This document shows, piece after piece, positions 46,073 to 54,434 of a stretch of DNA of 54,434 bases. Source of the DNA: Bacillota bacterium (GTDB lineage Bacteria; Bacillota; Clostridia; Oscillospirales; Ruminococcaceae). A program made the translations under genes and the position numbers. The notes under the pieces are model-generated. The model did no database searches, was not told the DNA's origin, and saw only the letters and a program-made list of their open reading frames with translations. Position 1 is the stretch's first letter. Each line of letters starts with the position of its first letter. The stretch lies in contig JAKPUQ010000150.1 of NCBI GenBank assembly GCA_029572815.1, forward strand, positions 1 to 54,434, written 5' to 3'.

Positions 46073-47794
46073 TTATTTTGGCGATACGGTAACTGTATAG
46101 CTGTCGCCGTTCTTGTCTCCCACGGTTATGATAAAGTCAGTGGCAACGCTCTGAGCTCCGGAAGACAGGTCATACCAGGCAAAGCCCGGGGTGCTTCCGT
46201 CAACGCGGCTGCCCTTGCGGAGGAGATTGTCCTTGTCACCGTCATTTACCAGTCTGATGAAGCGTATGCCCTCATCATTGTTTGTCATTTCGTTGTTGCC
46301 GCTCTCGTACATAAAGTACTTGCGCCAGCCGTCATCCGCCTCTGTGGCATTGATATGGAGCAGTCTAACGCCGCTTCCCGTAGGTCTCCACCAGAAATGG
46401 GGCTTGACCTGGCTGTTGTTGGCGTCAAGGGTGGTGTACTCAAGTATGAAGTACTCTGACTTGTACGCGCTGTTCAGCTGCCCACGTGGAATGATAAGGC
46501 AGTTGCCCTCGTCGGACTGTCCGTTGGTAAGGGTAAAGGTCTGTGCCCCCTTTGAGCTGTCATAGACCTGTATCTGATCCTCTCTGTACCAGCCCAGCAT
46601 CAGCTTGGATATTGAGCTGAAATCAGAGTAAGCCTCGTCCATGAGGTCATAGCCTGCTGAGCCGTGCATACCCTCGAAATCGTCCCTGTCATAGAGATAA
46701 TAGTCGGGAAGTCCCATGCAATGACCCATCTCATGGAGATAGGTGGAGGTAAAGTCGGTATAGTCATTATCGCCCTTGATAGCGGCATTGCCTGTGATGA
46801 CATGGCCTATGGACATACCGTCCACCTTCATCCAGTAGTTGCCGCCGAAGCCGCCTGCACAGGGCCGCCACTCGTTCTCATCGGACGAATTAGGTACGCA
46901 GAACAGGATAGCGTCGATGATCTTGTCATGGTCAGCGTCGAACTTTGAATAGTCCACAACGCCGTCCATAGCCTTAATTACCTCTGTGGTGAAGTCCGCC
47001 TTATAGATGTCTCCCTCATAGGAGGAGATGTTATTCTTGCAGGTGTATCTGTAAGCCTTGCCGCTGAGGTTCATCTGTCCCTTTGAGGAACGCGAATAGA
47101 ACGCCGAGAAGCTCTCGAAGGGATAAGCTGACGATTCTGCATTCTCAGCGCCGAAGGCTATCTCCTCGATACGGTCGGTTGAAGGCAGATAATCGAATTT
47201 ACAGTCCGGGAAATCAACATAGAAGATGATGAGGTTTGAGTCCCCCTGTGACGGCAGGGTGCCGTACATATCGTAGACAGGCGCAGGAATGAAATCCTTT
47301 TTCGGCGGAGCTGTAGTAGTGGTTGTAGTAGTTGTCGTGGTAGTGGTTGTAGTAGTCGTCGTTGTAGTTGTAGTGGTGGTCTCATACCAGCGATAGATCT
47401 CGTCCTGAGGCCTTGATGAGACGATATTCTTCCTGAGCCTTGAAAGGTCCAGGGAATCAACAACACCGTCCCTGTCGAGGTCTGCCTTCTGGATAAGGCT
47501 CTGTCCCTTCTGAGCACCTGCCGCAGAGAGGCTGTTCTTGTCTGCTACGCTGCCTATAACGTAGTAGGAATTGCCGATACTGTAGGTGCCCTTTGCTGAG
47601 AGCTGTTCCTTGCCGAGAAGGTGTCTTGTGAGGGTGACGATATCCGCCACATTGACGGCTCCGTCGCCGTTCAGGTCACCCATTCTGTCTACCTGCCGCC
47701 ATTCCGCGCCTGCGGAGGCAGGTATCACCGCAGCAGCCATAAGTGCTGTAAAAGCTGCTGATGTAAGCCATTTGAGCAATGACTTCCTTTTCAT
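46073..47794 (-). CDS. Secreted M6-like metalloprotease with N-terminal dockerin
   Basis: A 573-residue secreted protein; the ATG at 47794 follows GGGGG and begins a signal peptide (MKRKSLLKWLTSAAFTALMAA). A dockerin-type domain occupies about 33-125 (MGDLNGDGAVNVADIVTLTRHLLG, second loop ADLDRDGVVDSLDLSRLRKNI, with a long insert between). A linker of about 30 Thr residues follows. The protease domain has the zinc motif HEMGHCMGLPDYY near residue 365, as in M6 (immune inhibitor A) peptidases, and conserved W/Y-rich strands after it. It may process cell-surface or cellulosomal proteins. A dockerin at the N-terminus is unusual. Confidence 0.85.
   Translation of the reverse strand: MKRKSLLKWLTSAAFTALMAAAVIPASAGAEWRQVDRMGDLNGDGAVNVADIVTLTRHLLGKEQLSAKGTYSIGNSYYVIGSVADKNSLSAAGAQKGQSLIQKADLDRDGVVDSLDLSRLRKNIVSSRPQDEIYRWYETTTTTTTTTTTTTTTTTTTTTTTAPPKKDFIPAPVYDMYGTLPSQGDSNLIIFYVDFPDCKFDYLPSTDRIEEIAFGAENAESSAYPFESFSAFYSRSSKGQMNLSGKAYRYTCKNNISSYEGDIYKADFTTEVIKAMDGVVDYSKFDADHDKIIDAILFCVPNSSDENEWRPCAGGFGGNYWMKVDGMSIGHVITGNAAIKGDNDYTDFTSTYLHEMGHCMGLPDYYLYDRDDFEGMHGSAGYDLMDEAYSDFSSISKLMLGWYREDQIQVYDSSKGAQTFTLTNGQSDEGNCLIIPRGQLNSAYKSEYFILEYTTLDANNSQVKPHFWWRPTGSGVRLLHINATEADDGWRKYFMYESGNNEMTNNDEGIRFIRLVNDGDKDNLLRKGSRVDGSTPGFAWYDLSSGAQSVATDFIITVGDKNGDSYTVTVSPK
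47290..47385 (-). repeat. Microsatellite coding a poly-Thr linker
   Basis: A run of ACN codons (GTN on the plus strand) encodes about 25-30 consecutive Thr, separating the dockerin and protease domains. Probably an O-glycosylated linker. Confidence 0.85.
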
Positions 47795-47806
47795 AAAAAT
47801 ACCCCC

Positions 47807-47823
47807 TTCGTATTTTATACGAA
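47807..47823. promoter_or_regulatory. Palindrome upstream of the M6 protease gene
   Basis: TTCGTATTTTATACGAA is a perfect inverted repeat (7-bp arms, 3-base centre) directly before the ribosome binding site. It may be an operator; on the minus strand it also includes a TATAAA-like box. Confidence 0.45.
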
Positions 47824-47913
47824 CATTTTGTTCTGAAGACATGAGGAATAAGTTATCTTTATATATTTCTCTCCCCGTTTCCCCTCCTGCCTTCACAGCA
47901 AAATAAAAGGAAC

Positions 47914-47945
47914 GGCTGTCGAGCATAAAGCCCGACAGTCGAAGC
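47914..47945 (-). terminator. Terminator of rny
   Basis: Imperfect 11-bp stem (GGCTGTCGAGC with GCCCGACAGTC, two wobbles) followed on the minus strand by TTCCTTTTATTTTG. Confidence 0.75.
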
Positions 47946-47979
47946 ATACGCGGTAACTATCCGATCCGCAGCGGTCGAA

Positions 47980-49557
47980 TTATTTAGCGTAGTCAGTTAC
48001 CCTGCTCTCGCGGATAAGGTTGACCTTGATCTGGCCGGGATAATCCATCTCAGACTCGATCTGCTGAGCGATCTGTCTTGCGACGAGGATCATCTTCTCA
48101 TCGTTGATGACCTCCGGAACGACCATGATCCTGACTTCACGTCCTGCCTGTACAGCAAAGCACTTCTCAACGCCGTCATAGGAGTTGCATATCTCCTCAA
48201 GCTTCTGGAGGCGCTTGATGTAGCTTTCGTAGTTTTCGCTTCTTGCGGCAGGTCTTGCAGCGGAGATAGCGTCGGCTGCCTGAACAATGCAGGCAATTAC
48301 TGTTCTGGGCTCTACATCGTTGTGGTGAGCCTCAACAGCGTGGATAATAACAGGATTATCGTTGTATTTTTTACAAACGTCAACACCGATCTGAACGTGT
48401 GAGCCCTCGATCTCGGAGGTGAGTGCCTTACCGATATCATGGAGAAGTCCCGCACGTCTCGCCATGTTAGCGTCAACGCCCAGCTCTGAAGCGAGAACTC
48501 CGCAGAGCTTGGCGACCTCGATAGAGTGGTCAAGAACGTTCTGTCTGTAGCTTGTACGGAACTTGAGGCGTCCGATAAGCTTGATGAGCTCGTGGTTGAG
48601 ACTGTGAACATTGGTCTCGATAACAGCTCTTTCGCCCTCCTGCTTGATGCGGTATTCCACTTCGCGGCGGGCTTTCTCGACCATTTCTTCGATACGTGTG
48701 GGGTGGATACGTCCGTCAGCGATGAGCTTTTCGAGAGCGATCCTTGCGACCTCACGTCTGATCTGGTCGAAACAGGAAATAGTGATAGCCTCGGGGGTAT
48801 CGTCGATGATGAGATCGACACCTGTGAGGGTCTCAAGAGTTCTGATGTTACGTCCTTCACGACCGATTATACGGCCTTTCATCTCGTCATTGGGAAGAGG
48901 AACGACTGAGACAGCCGCCTCGGACACCTGATCCGCAGCCACCTTGGCGATAGCCAGTGAGATATAGCTTCTTGCCTTCTCCTGACATTCGTCCTTGATC
49001 ATCTGCTCGTAAGCAGCGACCTTGACAGCCTTTTCGTGGACGAGGTCGTCCTCAAGCTTTGAGATTATGTACTCCTTAGCCTGATCCTTGGTAAATTCGG
49101 AAATACGCTCCAGAATATCCATCTGGCTCTTCTTGATAGAGTCAGCCTCCTTCAGCTTTTCATCGGCTGATTTGATCTTCTGGTTGAGGGTTTCCTCCTT
49201 TTTCTCGAGGTTATCGGTTTTCTTGTCTAAATTCTCTTCCTTCTGCTGCATACGTCTTTCCTGACGTGACAGCTCTGCTCTGCGATCCTTGATCTCCTTG
49301 TCCGCTTCAGTGCGGAGCTTATGTATTTCGTCCTTAGCCTCTATGAGAGCGCTCTTCTTCTTATTGTCGGCATCCTTTTCGGCGTCCTCGACAATACGTT
49401 CAGCCTGCTGTTCAGCAGAACCGACGATAGCCTCTGCATCGCGCTTACGCTGTTCAACACCTGCTGCAACGCCCTTCTTGAAGAAAAGCATATAGCCCAG
49501 AAAGACACCTGCTGCAAGCGCAACGAGGATAAGAACAATAGCCAGACCCGGGTTCAT
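47980..49557 (-). CDS. rny: Ribonuclease Y
   Basis: About 525 residues: an N-terminal membrane anchor ([21 protein letters not shown]), a long coiled coil rich in Lys/Glu (about 30-200), a KH domain ([18 protein letters not shown]) and an HD domain ([12 protein letters not shown] with His-Asp). This is the endonuclease that initiates mRNA decay in many Firmicutes. I prefer the ATG at 49557, 11 bases from AGGAGG, over the one at 49566, which is only 2 bases away. Confidence 0.95.
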   Translation of the reverse strand: MNPGLAIVLILVALAAGVFLGYMLFFKKGVAAGVEQRKRDAEAIVGSAEQQAERIVEDAEKDADNKKKSALIEAKDEIHKLRTEADKEIKDRRAELSRQERRMQQKEENLDKKTDNLEKKEETLNQKIKSADEKLKEADSIKKSQMDILERISEFTKDQAKEYIISKLEDDLVHEKAVKVAAYEQMIKDECQEKARSYISLAIAKVAADQVSEAAVSVVPLPNDEMKGRIIGREGRNIRTLETLTGVDLIIDDTPEAITISCFDQIRREVARIALEKLIADGRIHPTRIEEMVEKARREVEYRIKQEGERAVIETNVHSLNHELIKLIGRLKFRTSYRQNVLDHSIEVAKLCGVLASELGVDANMARRAGLLHDIGKALTSEIEGSHVQIGVDVCKKYNDNPVIIHAVEAHHNDVEPRTVIACIVQAADAISAARPAARSENYESYIKRLQKLEEICNSYDGVEKCFAVQAGREVRIMVVPEVINDEKMILVARQIAQQIESEMDYPGQIKVNLIRESRVTDYAK

Positions 49558-49857
49558 ACAGTGCATTACCTCCTTTTCTGATATAATTAAAAGTTTGTAT
49601 CATGTTTTAATTATTACTTAAAGGCGGTAAATGCCGCATTATTTTATTCATTTATAAATATATAGATCAAGAGTCTTGCCCTGACAAGTGGGCAGACCCG
49701 CAAAAGATAGACGGACGTTATCCCGTCCAAAATTTTGTTCCGTTATCATATTTAAAAAACCGCGGCTTGTATATATATCGCCATGTGCGGATAATGATGT
49801 AAAACAAAGCTGCATATACTGCCATAGTAATATTATGCAAATAAATACAACATAATT

Positions 49858-49886
49858 ATTATATAATATTTCAGCCGTTCTGTCAA
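49858..49886 (-). promoter_or_regulatory. Sigma-A promoter upstream of rny
   Basis: On the minus strand TTGACA, exactly 17 bases, TATAAT, a consensus promoter whose start lies about 285 bases before the rny start codon. Confidence 0.78.
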
Positions 49887-49988
49887 TAGATTTTTGGACA
49901 TTTCTTCACCTTGGCACATTGATGCAATGGGTGCGGCAGGCAAGCGGTGCAGGCGGAAGCATCCCCGCGTAAATGCCCCGGAGATAAC

Positions 49989-50031
49989 AAAAAAAGCCAT
50001 AGCACCTCCGCAATACGGAAATACTATGGCT
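49989..50031 (-). terminator. Terminator of the DUF1508 gene
   Basis: Stem AGCCATAG/CTATGGCT with inner TCCG/CGGA, followed on the minus strand by TTTTTTT. Confidence 0.85.
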
Positions 50032-50054
50032 CTCAGCTCTGATATACAGTCAGC

Positions 50055-50441
50055 TTACTTCTTCTCGGGCTCGGGTTCGATAACAGGAGCGTCAACAGCG
50101 TTCTTTCTTACGCTGGCAATGCCCTTCTTGCAGCTGTCCTTCTTCACGTAGCCCTCGCTGGCGGCGATGATCTCACCGTTCTTTGCTTTAAGGCGGAATC
50201 TGAACTCGCCCGACTTGTCCTTATATATCTCGAACTTCGGATTTGTCTCTGTCTGGTATCCCTCAATGGTCTGATCCTCAAGATTAGCCACGGGAGCATT
50301 CTTGGCAACGCTGGCAATACCGTTCTTTACGCTTGCGAGAGTGTTGTATACCTCTCCGCCTGTAGCGATGACCTCGCCGTTGCCTGCCTTCAGGCTGAAT
50401 GTGAAGCCTGTTTTTGTAGCCTTGATGATAAATTTACCCAT
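50055..50441 (-). CDS. Two-domain DUF1508 (YegP-like) protein
   Basis: A 128-residue protein with two DUF1508 repeats (MGKFIIKATKTGFTFSLKAGNG and PKFEIYKDKSGEFRFRLKAKNG), each ending in a K/S-x-GIASV-K-NA element. Start chosen at the ATG after AAAGGTG. YegP-like proteins are small cytosolic proteins of unknown function, often stress-related. Confidence 0.85.
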   Translation of the reverse strand: MGKFIIKATKTGFTFSLKAGNGEVIATGGEVYNTLASVKNGIASVAKNAPVANLEDQTIEGYQTETNPKFEIYKDKSGEFRFRLKAKNGEIIAASEGYVKKDSCKKGIASVRKNAVDAPVIEPEPEKK

Positions 50442-50501
50442 AATGTTTTCAACACCTTTCAGCAATGAATTAAAAATCGATAGCTTTCGATTTACACCAT
50501 A

Positions 50502-50530
50502 ATTATAACTGAATATTATCATCTTGTCAA
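50502..50530 (-). promoter_or_regulatory. Sigma-A promoter of the DUF1508 gene
   Basis: On the minus strand TTGACA, 17 bases, TATAAT, about 60 bases before the start codon. Confidence 0.8.
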
Positions 50531-50631
50531 TAGATTTTGTTAATTTTCATCAAAATGCCAAAATTATGAACAAAAACTCAACAACCTCTTCCGCGGCAGT
50601 CTCCCGCTGTTCTGCTGTATAAAACGCAAAA

Positions 50632-50654
50632 AAGGGACGATACAGTCGCCCCTT
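50632..50654 (-). terminator. Terminator of the ispE operon
   Basis: Stem AAGGGACGA/TCGCCCCTT with one wobble, followed on the minus strand by TTTTTTGCG. Confidence 0.82.
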
Positions 50655-50692
50655 AGTAAACATATATAATCGTGCTTTCGGCGTCAGAGCCT

Positions 50693-51550
50693 TCAGATAA
50701 TGATAAAGCTTTCGGGAACAGTCTCGCAGACTGCGGAGAAATAGCCCCATTTTTTCAGCTTTTCCGCGCATATCTCAGCCTGCTCACGGGTCTCGAACAG
50801 CCCGAATACTGCTGAGCCGCTTCCTGTCATGACAGCTATGAGGGCGTCCTTGTTGAGCATTGCGGACTTCAGCTTGTCCACTTCCTCAAGGCAGACCGCC
50901 TGCTCAAAGAGGTTGCCGAAATGTTCCCAGGCTGTGTCGGGAGCGCTGTCTATAGCCTCCGCCAGAGCCTTTGCGTCGGGGTGCTGAGGTGCTTTGAGAG
51001 CGTCGATGTTCCTGTATGCCTCTGCGGTAGAGACTCCCTCACCGCCCTTTCCGATAACAAGGATACGTCCCGAATAATCGGCGATGGGTGTTATCTTTTC
51101 ACCGATGCCCTCAACGTAGGCAGTTCCTCCCGTCAGGAAGAAGGGAACGTCTGCCCCCAGCTTCTCGGAAGCGCTGACGCTCTTGCCCGTAAGCTTTCCG
51201 AGGCAGTACAGCACAGCAGCCGCGTCGGTGCTGCCGCCGCCCATGCCCGCCTGTGATGGGATACCCTTTTTAATATGTATACGGCAGCCGCAGTCCATGC
51301 CGTTCTCCTCAAAAAACAGCTTTGCTGCTTTATATGCGATATTGCGTTCATCACAGGGTATGGGGTCCGCAGAAGCGAACTCCTCGGGAACTTCACAGCC
51401 AAGCTCTATGCCCGACTCGGTCAGCTCCACGCTTACCTCGTCATAGAGTCCCACGGTCTGGAAAACGCTCTCAAGGGTGTGGTAGCCGTCAGGCAGCTTT
51501 CCCGTAACGTCCAGTGCAAGATTTATCTTTGCAGCAGTTTTTACCCTCAT
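50693..51550 (-). CDS. ispE: 4-diphosphocytidyl-2-C-methyl-D-erythritol kinase
   Basis: A 285-residue GHMP kinase with KINLALDVTGKLPDGYHTLE, the ATP-binding GIPSQAGMGGGSTDAAAVL and the C-terminal MTGSGSAVFGLF. It phosphorylates CDP-methylerythritol in the non-mevalonate isoprenoid pathway. Its ATG overlaps the aminotransferase stop by one base (TAATG), so the two are coupled. Confidence 0.94.
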   Translation of the reverse strand: MRVKTAAKINLALDVTGKLPDGYHTLESVFQTVGLYDEVSVELTESGIELGCEVPEEFASADPIPCDERNIAYKAAKLFFEENGMDCGCRIHIKKGIPSQAGMGGGSTDAAAVLYCLGKLTGKSVSASEKLGADVPFFLTGGTAYVEGIGEKITPIADYSGRILVIGKGGEGVSTAEAYRNIDALKAPQHPDAKALAEAIDSAPDTAWEHFGNLFEQAVCLEEVDKLKSAMLNKDALIAVMTGSGSAVFGLFETREQAEICAEKLKKWGYFSAVCETVPESFIII

Positions 51551-52735
51551 TACTTTTCAGCCTCCAGCTTTTTCAGGAACTTCTCGATACGGCTTATAGC
51601 CTCCATGAGATGCTTGAGGGAGTAGGCGTAGGATATACGGATATAGCCCTCTCCGCTGTCTCCGAAGGCGCTTCTGGGAACTGTTGCCACCTTCTCCTCA
51701 AAGAGCAGTCTCTCACAAAACTCCTCGCTGGTGAGGCCTGTGCTCTTGATACAGGGGAACACATAGAAGGCTCCCTCGGGATTGAAGCAGGTAAGTCCCA
51801 GACGATTGAACTCGCCCACAAGGTAGCGGCGGCGGATATTATACTCGTCCACCATCTTGTCCACCTCTGCGTCGCAGGAGGTAAGTGCCTCAACAGCGGC
51901 GTTCTGGCTGATAAATGGACTGCACATGATACCGTACTGGTGTATCTTTGATATCTGGCTGATAACAGGCTCGGGAGCGGCAACATAGCCCAGTCTCCAG
52001 CCCGTCATGGCATAAGCCTTTGAGAAGCCGTTGACGTAGATAGTACGCTCTCTCATGCCCTCCAGCTCGATGATGGAGAAATGCTTTCTGCCGTAGGTGA
52101 GCTCCGAATATATCTCGTCGGAGAGTATCATTATATTTGTATCGCGGAGGAACTCGGCAATGGGCTCCAGGTCCTCCTTGGTCATTACTGCTCCCGTTGG
52201 ATTGTTGGGGAATGGCAGTATGAGCAGCTTTGTGCGCTCCGTGACCTTGTCTTTGAAGTCCTCAAGGGTCAGCTTGAAGTTGTTCTCTATCCTTGTGGGC
52301 ACCGATACAGGCACGCCGCCTGCAAGCTCCACCAGAGGAGCATAGCATACGAAGCAGGGCTCAACCACCAGCACCTCGTCGCCGGGATCAAGGAGTCCTC
52401 TTACAGCAAGGTCTATAGCCTCGGAGCCGCCCACGGTCACGATCATTTCCTTGTCCGGATCGTACTTTACGCCGTGCTTTTTCTCAAAGGTGAGCGGAAA
52501 TGGTGTTTCTCAGGGGCACAAGTCCCTTGTTGGGACTGTAGATGATGTGCTTGCGCTCCAGCACCTTTATGGCAGCCTTCCTGATAGCCCAGGGAGTATT
52601 GAAGTCGGGCTCGCCCACGCCGAGAGAGATTACTCCCTCCATAGTCCCTGCAATATCGAAGAACTTTCGTATGCCCGAGGGCTTGATATTCTTTATCTTG
52701 TCCGAAAGGACCTTATCGTAGTCGATCACGATCAA
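51550..52735 (-). CDS. PLP-dependent aminotransferase (frame interrupted)
   Basis: About 394 residues after repair. The fold-type I motifs are visible: FPNNPTGAVMTKEDL, the DEIYSELTYG motif and the PLP Lys in VNGFSKAYAMTGWRLGYVAAP. The N-terminal part (MIVIDYDKVLSDKIKNIKPSGIRKFFD) ends at a TGA; deleting one base of the T3 at 52486-52488 joins HLEKKHGVKYDPDKEMIVTVGGSEAIDL. A TTG start at 52735 overlaps the Lrp stop. Class I/II family (aromatic, Ala or branched-chain amino acid) likely; substrate unresolved. Next to an Lrp regulator, probably under its control. Confidence 0.85.
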
Positions 52736-53208
52736 ACGAGTCCCCTTTCATCGGGCTCTTCACTGTCGATGAAGATGCCTTTTTCCTTGTATTTTTTCAG
52801 AATGAAGTGGGTAGATGTGGAGAGTATACCGTCGATGGTGGCAAGTCTCTCGGAAACGAAGAAGGCAACGTCCTTGAGGTTGTCGCCCTTTACCTCAACA
52901 GCAAGGTCATAAGCGCCCGAGGACATAAGGCTTACGCTCTCCACCTCGTCGTACATCATGATAGTCTTGGCGATATCATCGAAGCCGCAGTCTCTCTGAG
53001 GAGTGACCTTCAGCTCGATGGTAGCGTAAACAGTAGACTTGTCATAGAGATCGTCGTCTACGATAACGCTGTAGCCCTTGATAACTCCGCTCTTTTCAAG
53101 CTTTTCTATCTCCTCAGCAGCCTCCTCCGCGGATATGCCCAGCATCTCTCCCAGCGCCGCGTTGGAGATACGGGCGTTCTGCTGTAATATTTTTACGATG
53201 TCGTTCAT
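52732..53208 (-). CDS. Lrp/AsnC-family transcriptional regulator
   Basis: A 158-residue protein with an N-terminal winged helix (ILQQNARISNAALGEMLGISAEEAAEEIEKLEKSGVI) and a C-terminal RAM (amino-acid-sensing) domain (TVYATIELKV, YDEVESVSLMSSGAYDLAVEVKG). It overlaps the aminotransferase start by 4 bases and is expected to control amino-acid metabolism, probably this operon. Confidence 0.9.
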   Translation of the reverse strand: MNDIVKILQQNARISNAALGEMLGISAEEAAEEIEKLEKSGVIKGYSVIVDDDLYDKSTVYATIELKVTPQRDCGFDDIAKTIMMYDEVESVSLMSSGAYDLAVEVKGDNLKDVAFFVSERLATIDGILSTSTHFILKKYKEKGIFIDSEEPDERGLV

Positions 53209-53232
53209 GGTATCAGTTCCTTTCCTATAATA

Positions 53233-54081
53233 TCAGTCTATGTCAATAAAATAAGGTGTTCTTTTAATAAAGTAAGCAATGCGGCGGAAACCTGCCGCTC
53301 GTGCGATGTCAATGCCTTTTTCTATGTCGGAGCCTATATCCTCAGCTCTGTGTGCGTCGGAACCTATACTGAGTATCTCTCCCCCCAGGTCGTGGAAAAG
53401 CCTTGCGTATTTAAGGTCGGGGAAGCAGTCCCCGAAGCCCTGACGTATGCCGGAGGTATTTATCTCAATGCCCCTGCCCTTTTCGATCAGTGCGCGGAAG
53501 CTCTCGGCGATAAGCTCATCAAACCTGCTTATATCGGGCTCAATGCCGTCCCTCTGCTTCATATAGCGAAGGCAGTAGGTAAGGTGCGCCAGCACATCGA
53601 ACTCCACGGTGGTACACATCTCGTATATCTCGCGGAAGTACCGTTCCAGCAGATCATATATCCTGTCCCGTGAGAAGTCCTTGCAGTCGATATAGTAGAA
53701 GTCCCACTCATCGCGTATCTGATGCAGGGAGCCGATAATGAAGTCCAGGCGCTTGTCCGCCGCTATCTTAGCGGATATGTCGGGAGCATGGTGCCCCTGT
53801 CCCATTTCCGTACCGCAAATGATACGTGTCTTGCCGCTGTACTCCTTCTTTATCCTGTCCACTTCGGACACAGAACGCTCAAAGTCCCTTCCGAAGTCAA
53901 AGTCCTCAGACTGAACGTCCTCGCCGTAATGCTCACGGGGATACCACCAGTTGCACTCGCAGTGGTCGGTTATGGCATAGGCAGCAAGTCCCAGCCTCTC
54001 CGCCTGTCTGATGCAGTCCCCTATGGGAGCGTCGGAATCAAAGGAGAACTGAGTATGTGTGTGGCAGTCGATAAGATCCAT
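53233..54081 (-). CDS. PHP-domain phosphatase, HisK-type
   Basis: A 282-residue hydrolase. Metal-site motifs of the PHP family are present: HTHTQFSFDS, TDHCE, GTEMG, GSLHQI, DVLAHLTY, EINTSG and the C-terminal IGSDAH. The group includes histidinol-phosphate phosphatases (HisK/HisJ), so L-histidinol phosphate is a likely substrate, but other phosphoesters are possible. First gene of an operon with lrp-like regulator, aminotransferase and ispE. Confidence 0.85.
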   Translation of the reverse strand: MDLIDCHTHTQFSFDSDAPIGDCIRQAERLGLAAYAITDHCECNWWYPREHYGEDVQSEDFDFGRDFERSVSEVDRIKKEYSGKTRIICGTEMGQGHHAPDISAKIAADKRLDFIIGSLHQIRDEWDFYYIDCKDFSRDRIYDLLERYFREIYEMCTTVEFDVLAHLTYCLRYMKQRDGIEPDISRFDELIAESFRALIEKGRGIEINTSGIRQGFGDCFPDLKYARLFHDLGGEILSIGSDAHRAEDIGSDIEKGIDIARAAGFRRIAYFIKRTPYFIDID

Positions 54082-54434
54082 AGTTTCAGCCCCTTATAAG
54101 TGTATTCTATTATTATAGCACATAACGAAACAAATTTCCACTGTTTTTTAAAAAAAGTGAATAGTGATAAGTTATTAGCGAGCAGTACAGGGTACAGCGT
54201 TCCCTACACAGTTTTATGCAGTCTATCACGTTATCGGCGCACTCCAGATGGGCACCCCTGCTAAGCACTATGCACTGATCACTAAGCACTGAAACTTAGT
54301 GTAAAATAAAAGTAGGCAAAGAAAAAGAGCAGCTGAAAAAACAGTTGCTCTTAGGGTCACAAAATGCTAAAATGAAGTTGGCACACAACAAAGAAAGCGA
54401 GTGACCTTAAAATGAGTATAGCATATAAAATCGA
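54082..54434. other. Right-edge intergenic region with low-complexity repeat
   Basis: An extended -10 (TGC-TATAAT, 54112-54117 minus) probably drives the PHP operon. Bases about 54160-54300 are AGTGAATAGTGATAAG-like and complementary CACTAAGCACT-like units. A hairpin (AAGAGCAGCTG/CAGTTGCTCTT) at about 54327-54354 has a T-rich minus-strand tail. A possible gene start, ATGAGTATAGC at 54412, is cut by the window edge; a 10-bp inverted repeat (TTAGGGTCAC/GTGACCTTAA) lies before it. Confidence 0.5.

Larger units (their letters stand above)
49558..50054. other. Long leader of rny and downstream hairpin of the DUF1508 gene
   Basis: No gene is supported. A promoter at 49858-49886 (minus) gives a leader of about 290 bases with stems at about 49719-49734 (GGACG/CGTCC) and 49621-49636 (GCGG/CCGC). 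The terminator of the DUF1508 gene is at 49989-50031. Confidence 0.65.

Noticed and set aside
47290..47385. CRISPR-like array
   Set aside because: The repeat is a trinucleotide run coding Thr, with no spacers. No CRISPR array or cas gene was seen in the window.

Overview
The window looks like chromosomal DNA of a cellulosome-forming gut or rumen Ruminococcus (Oscillospiraceae), similar in kind to R. flavefaciens or R. champanellensis. The evidence is at least seven dockerin-bearing proteins with paired Ca-binding loops, secreted plant-fibre enzymes (GH127/146-like, GH26+CE1, a beta-helix protein with CBM6), AGGAGG-type ribosome binding sites, and Firmicutes housekeeping genes such as rny, coaBC, ispE and ABC-F. 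The assignment is from gene content only; no database was searched.

Layout. 1-3.3 kb (minus): an ECF sigma factor overlapping a very long anti-sigma/dockerin ORF. 4-8 kb (plus): an Est1E-like esterase, a PAP2 phosphatase and a GLUG-repeat lipoprotein. 8.1-14.8 kb: two more ECF sigma plus anti-sigma/dockerin pairs, divergently oriented. 15-28.6 kb: a fibre-degradation block with a GH127/146-dockerin, a beta-helix-CBM6-dockerin, an ABC-F ATPase, a CBM35-GH26-dockerin-CE1 and an AraC regulator with a LacI-like sensor domain. 28.8-31.1 kb: a small secreted dockerin protein and a radical SAM protein. 31.1-38.4 kb (minus): an operon of ABC ATPase, FtsX permease, serine hydrolase, response regulator and histidine kinase. 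38.9-41.7 kb (plus): isochorismatase-family hydrolase, D-lactate dehydrogenase-like enzyme and coaBC. 41.7-50.4 kb: an acidic-tailed membrane protein, a DUF1540 peptide, a ferredoxin, an O-antigen-ligase-like protein, an M6 metalloprotease-dockerin, rny and a DUF1508 protein. 50.7-54.1 kb (minus): PHP hydrolase, Lrp regulator, aminotransferase and ispE.

The most striking system is the threefold module of an ECF sigma factor translationally coupled to a single-pass membrane protein. A 30-odd-residue cytoplasmic tail, one membrane segment and a Ser/Thr-rich linker run in frame into a second signal peptide and a roughly 500-residue multi-EF-hand, dockerin-ended extracellular protein. In all three copies the second signal peptide has its own ribosome binding site and ATG, at residue 173, 173 or 174 of the long ORF. 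This predicts two products from one frame: a membrane-tethered anti-sigma/dockerin sensor and a free secreted dockerin protein. Two copies share an ECF-type promoter (TGAAAT, 16 nt, YGTC), suggesting autoregulation.

Caution about sequence quality: eleven otherwise intact genes or gene parts are broken by single-base indels, almost all in homopolymers and mostly one extra base in a G/C run, and one by a TGG-to-TGA change. I treat these as probable sequencing or assembly errors and annotate the joined genes. Two repeat families (a 140-bp element in inverted orientation 23 kb apart, and a ~90-bp double-hairpin element near 3.5 and 38.6 kb) are the main non-coding structure.
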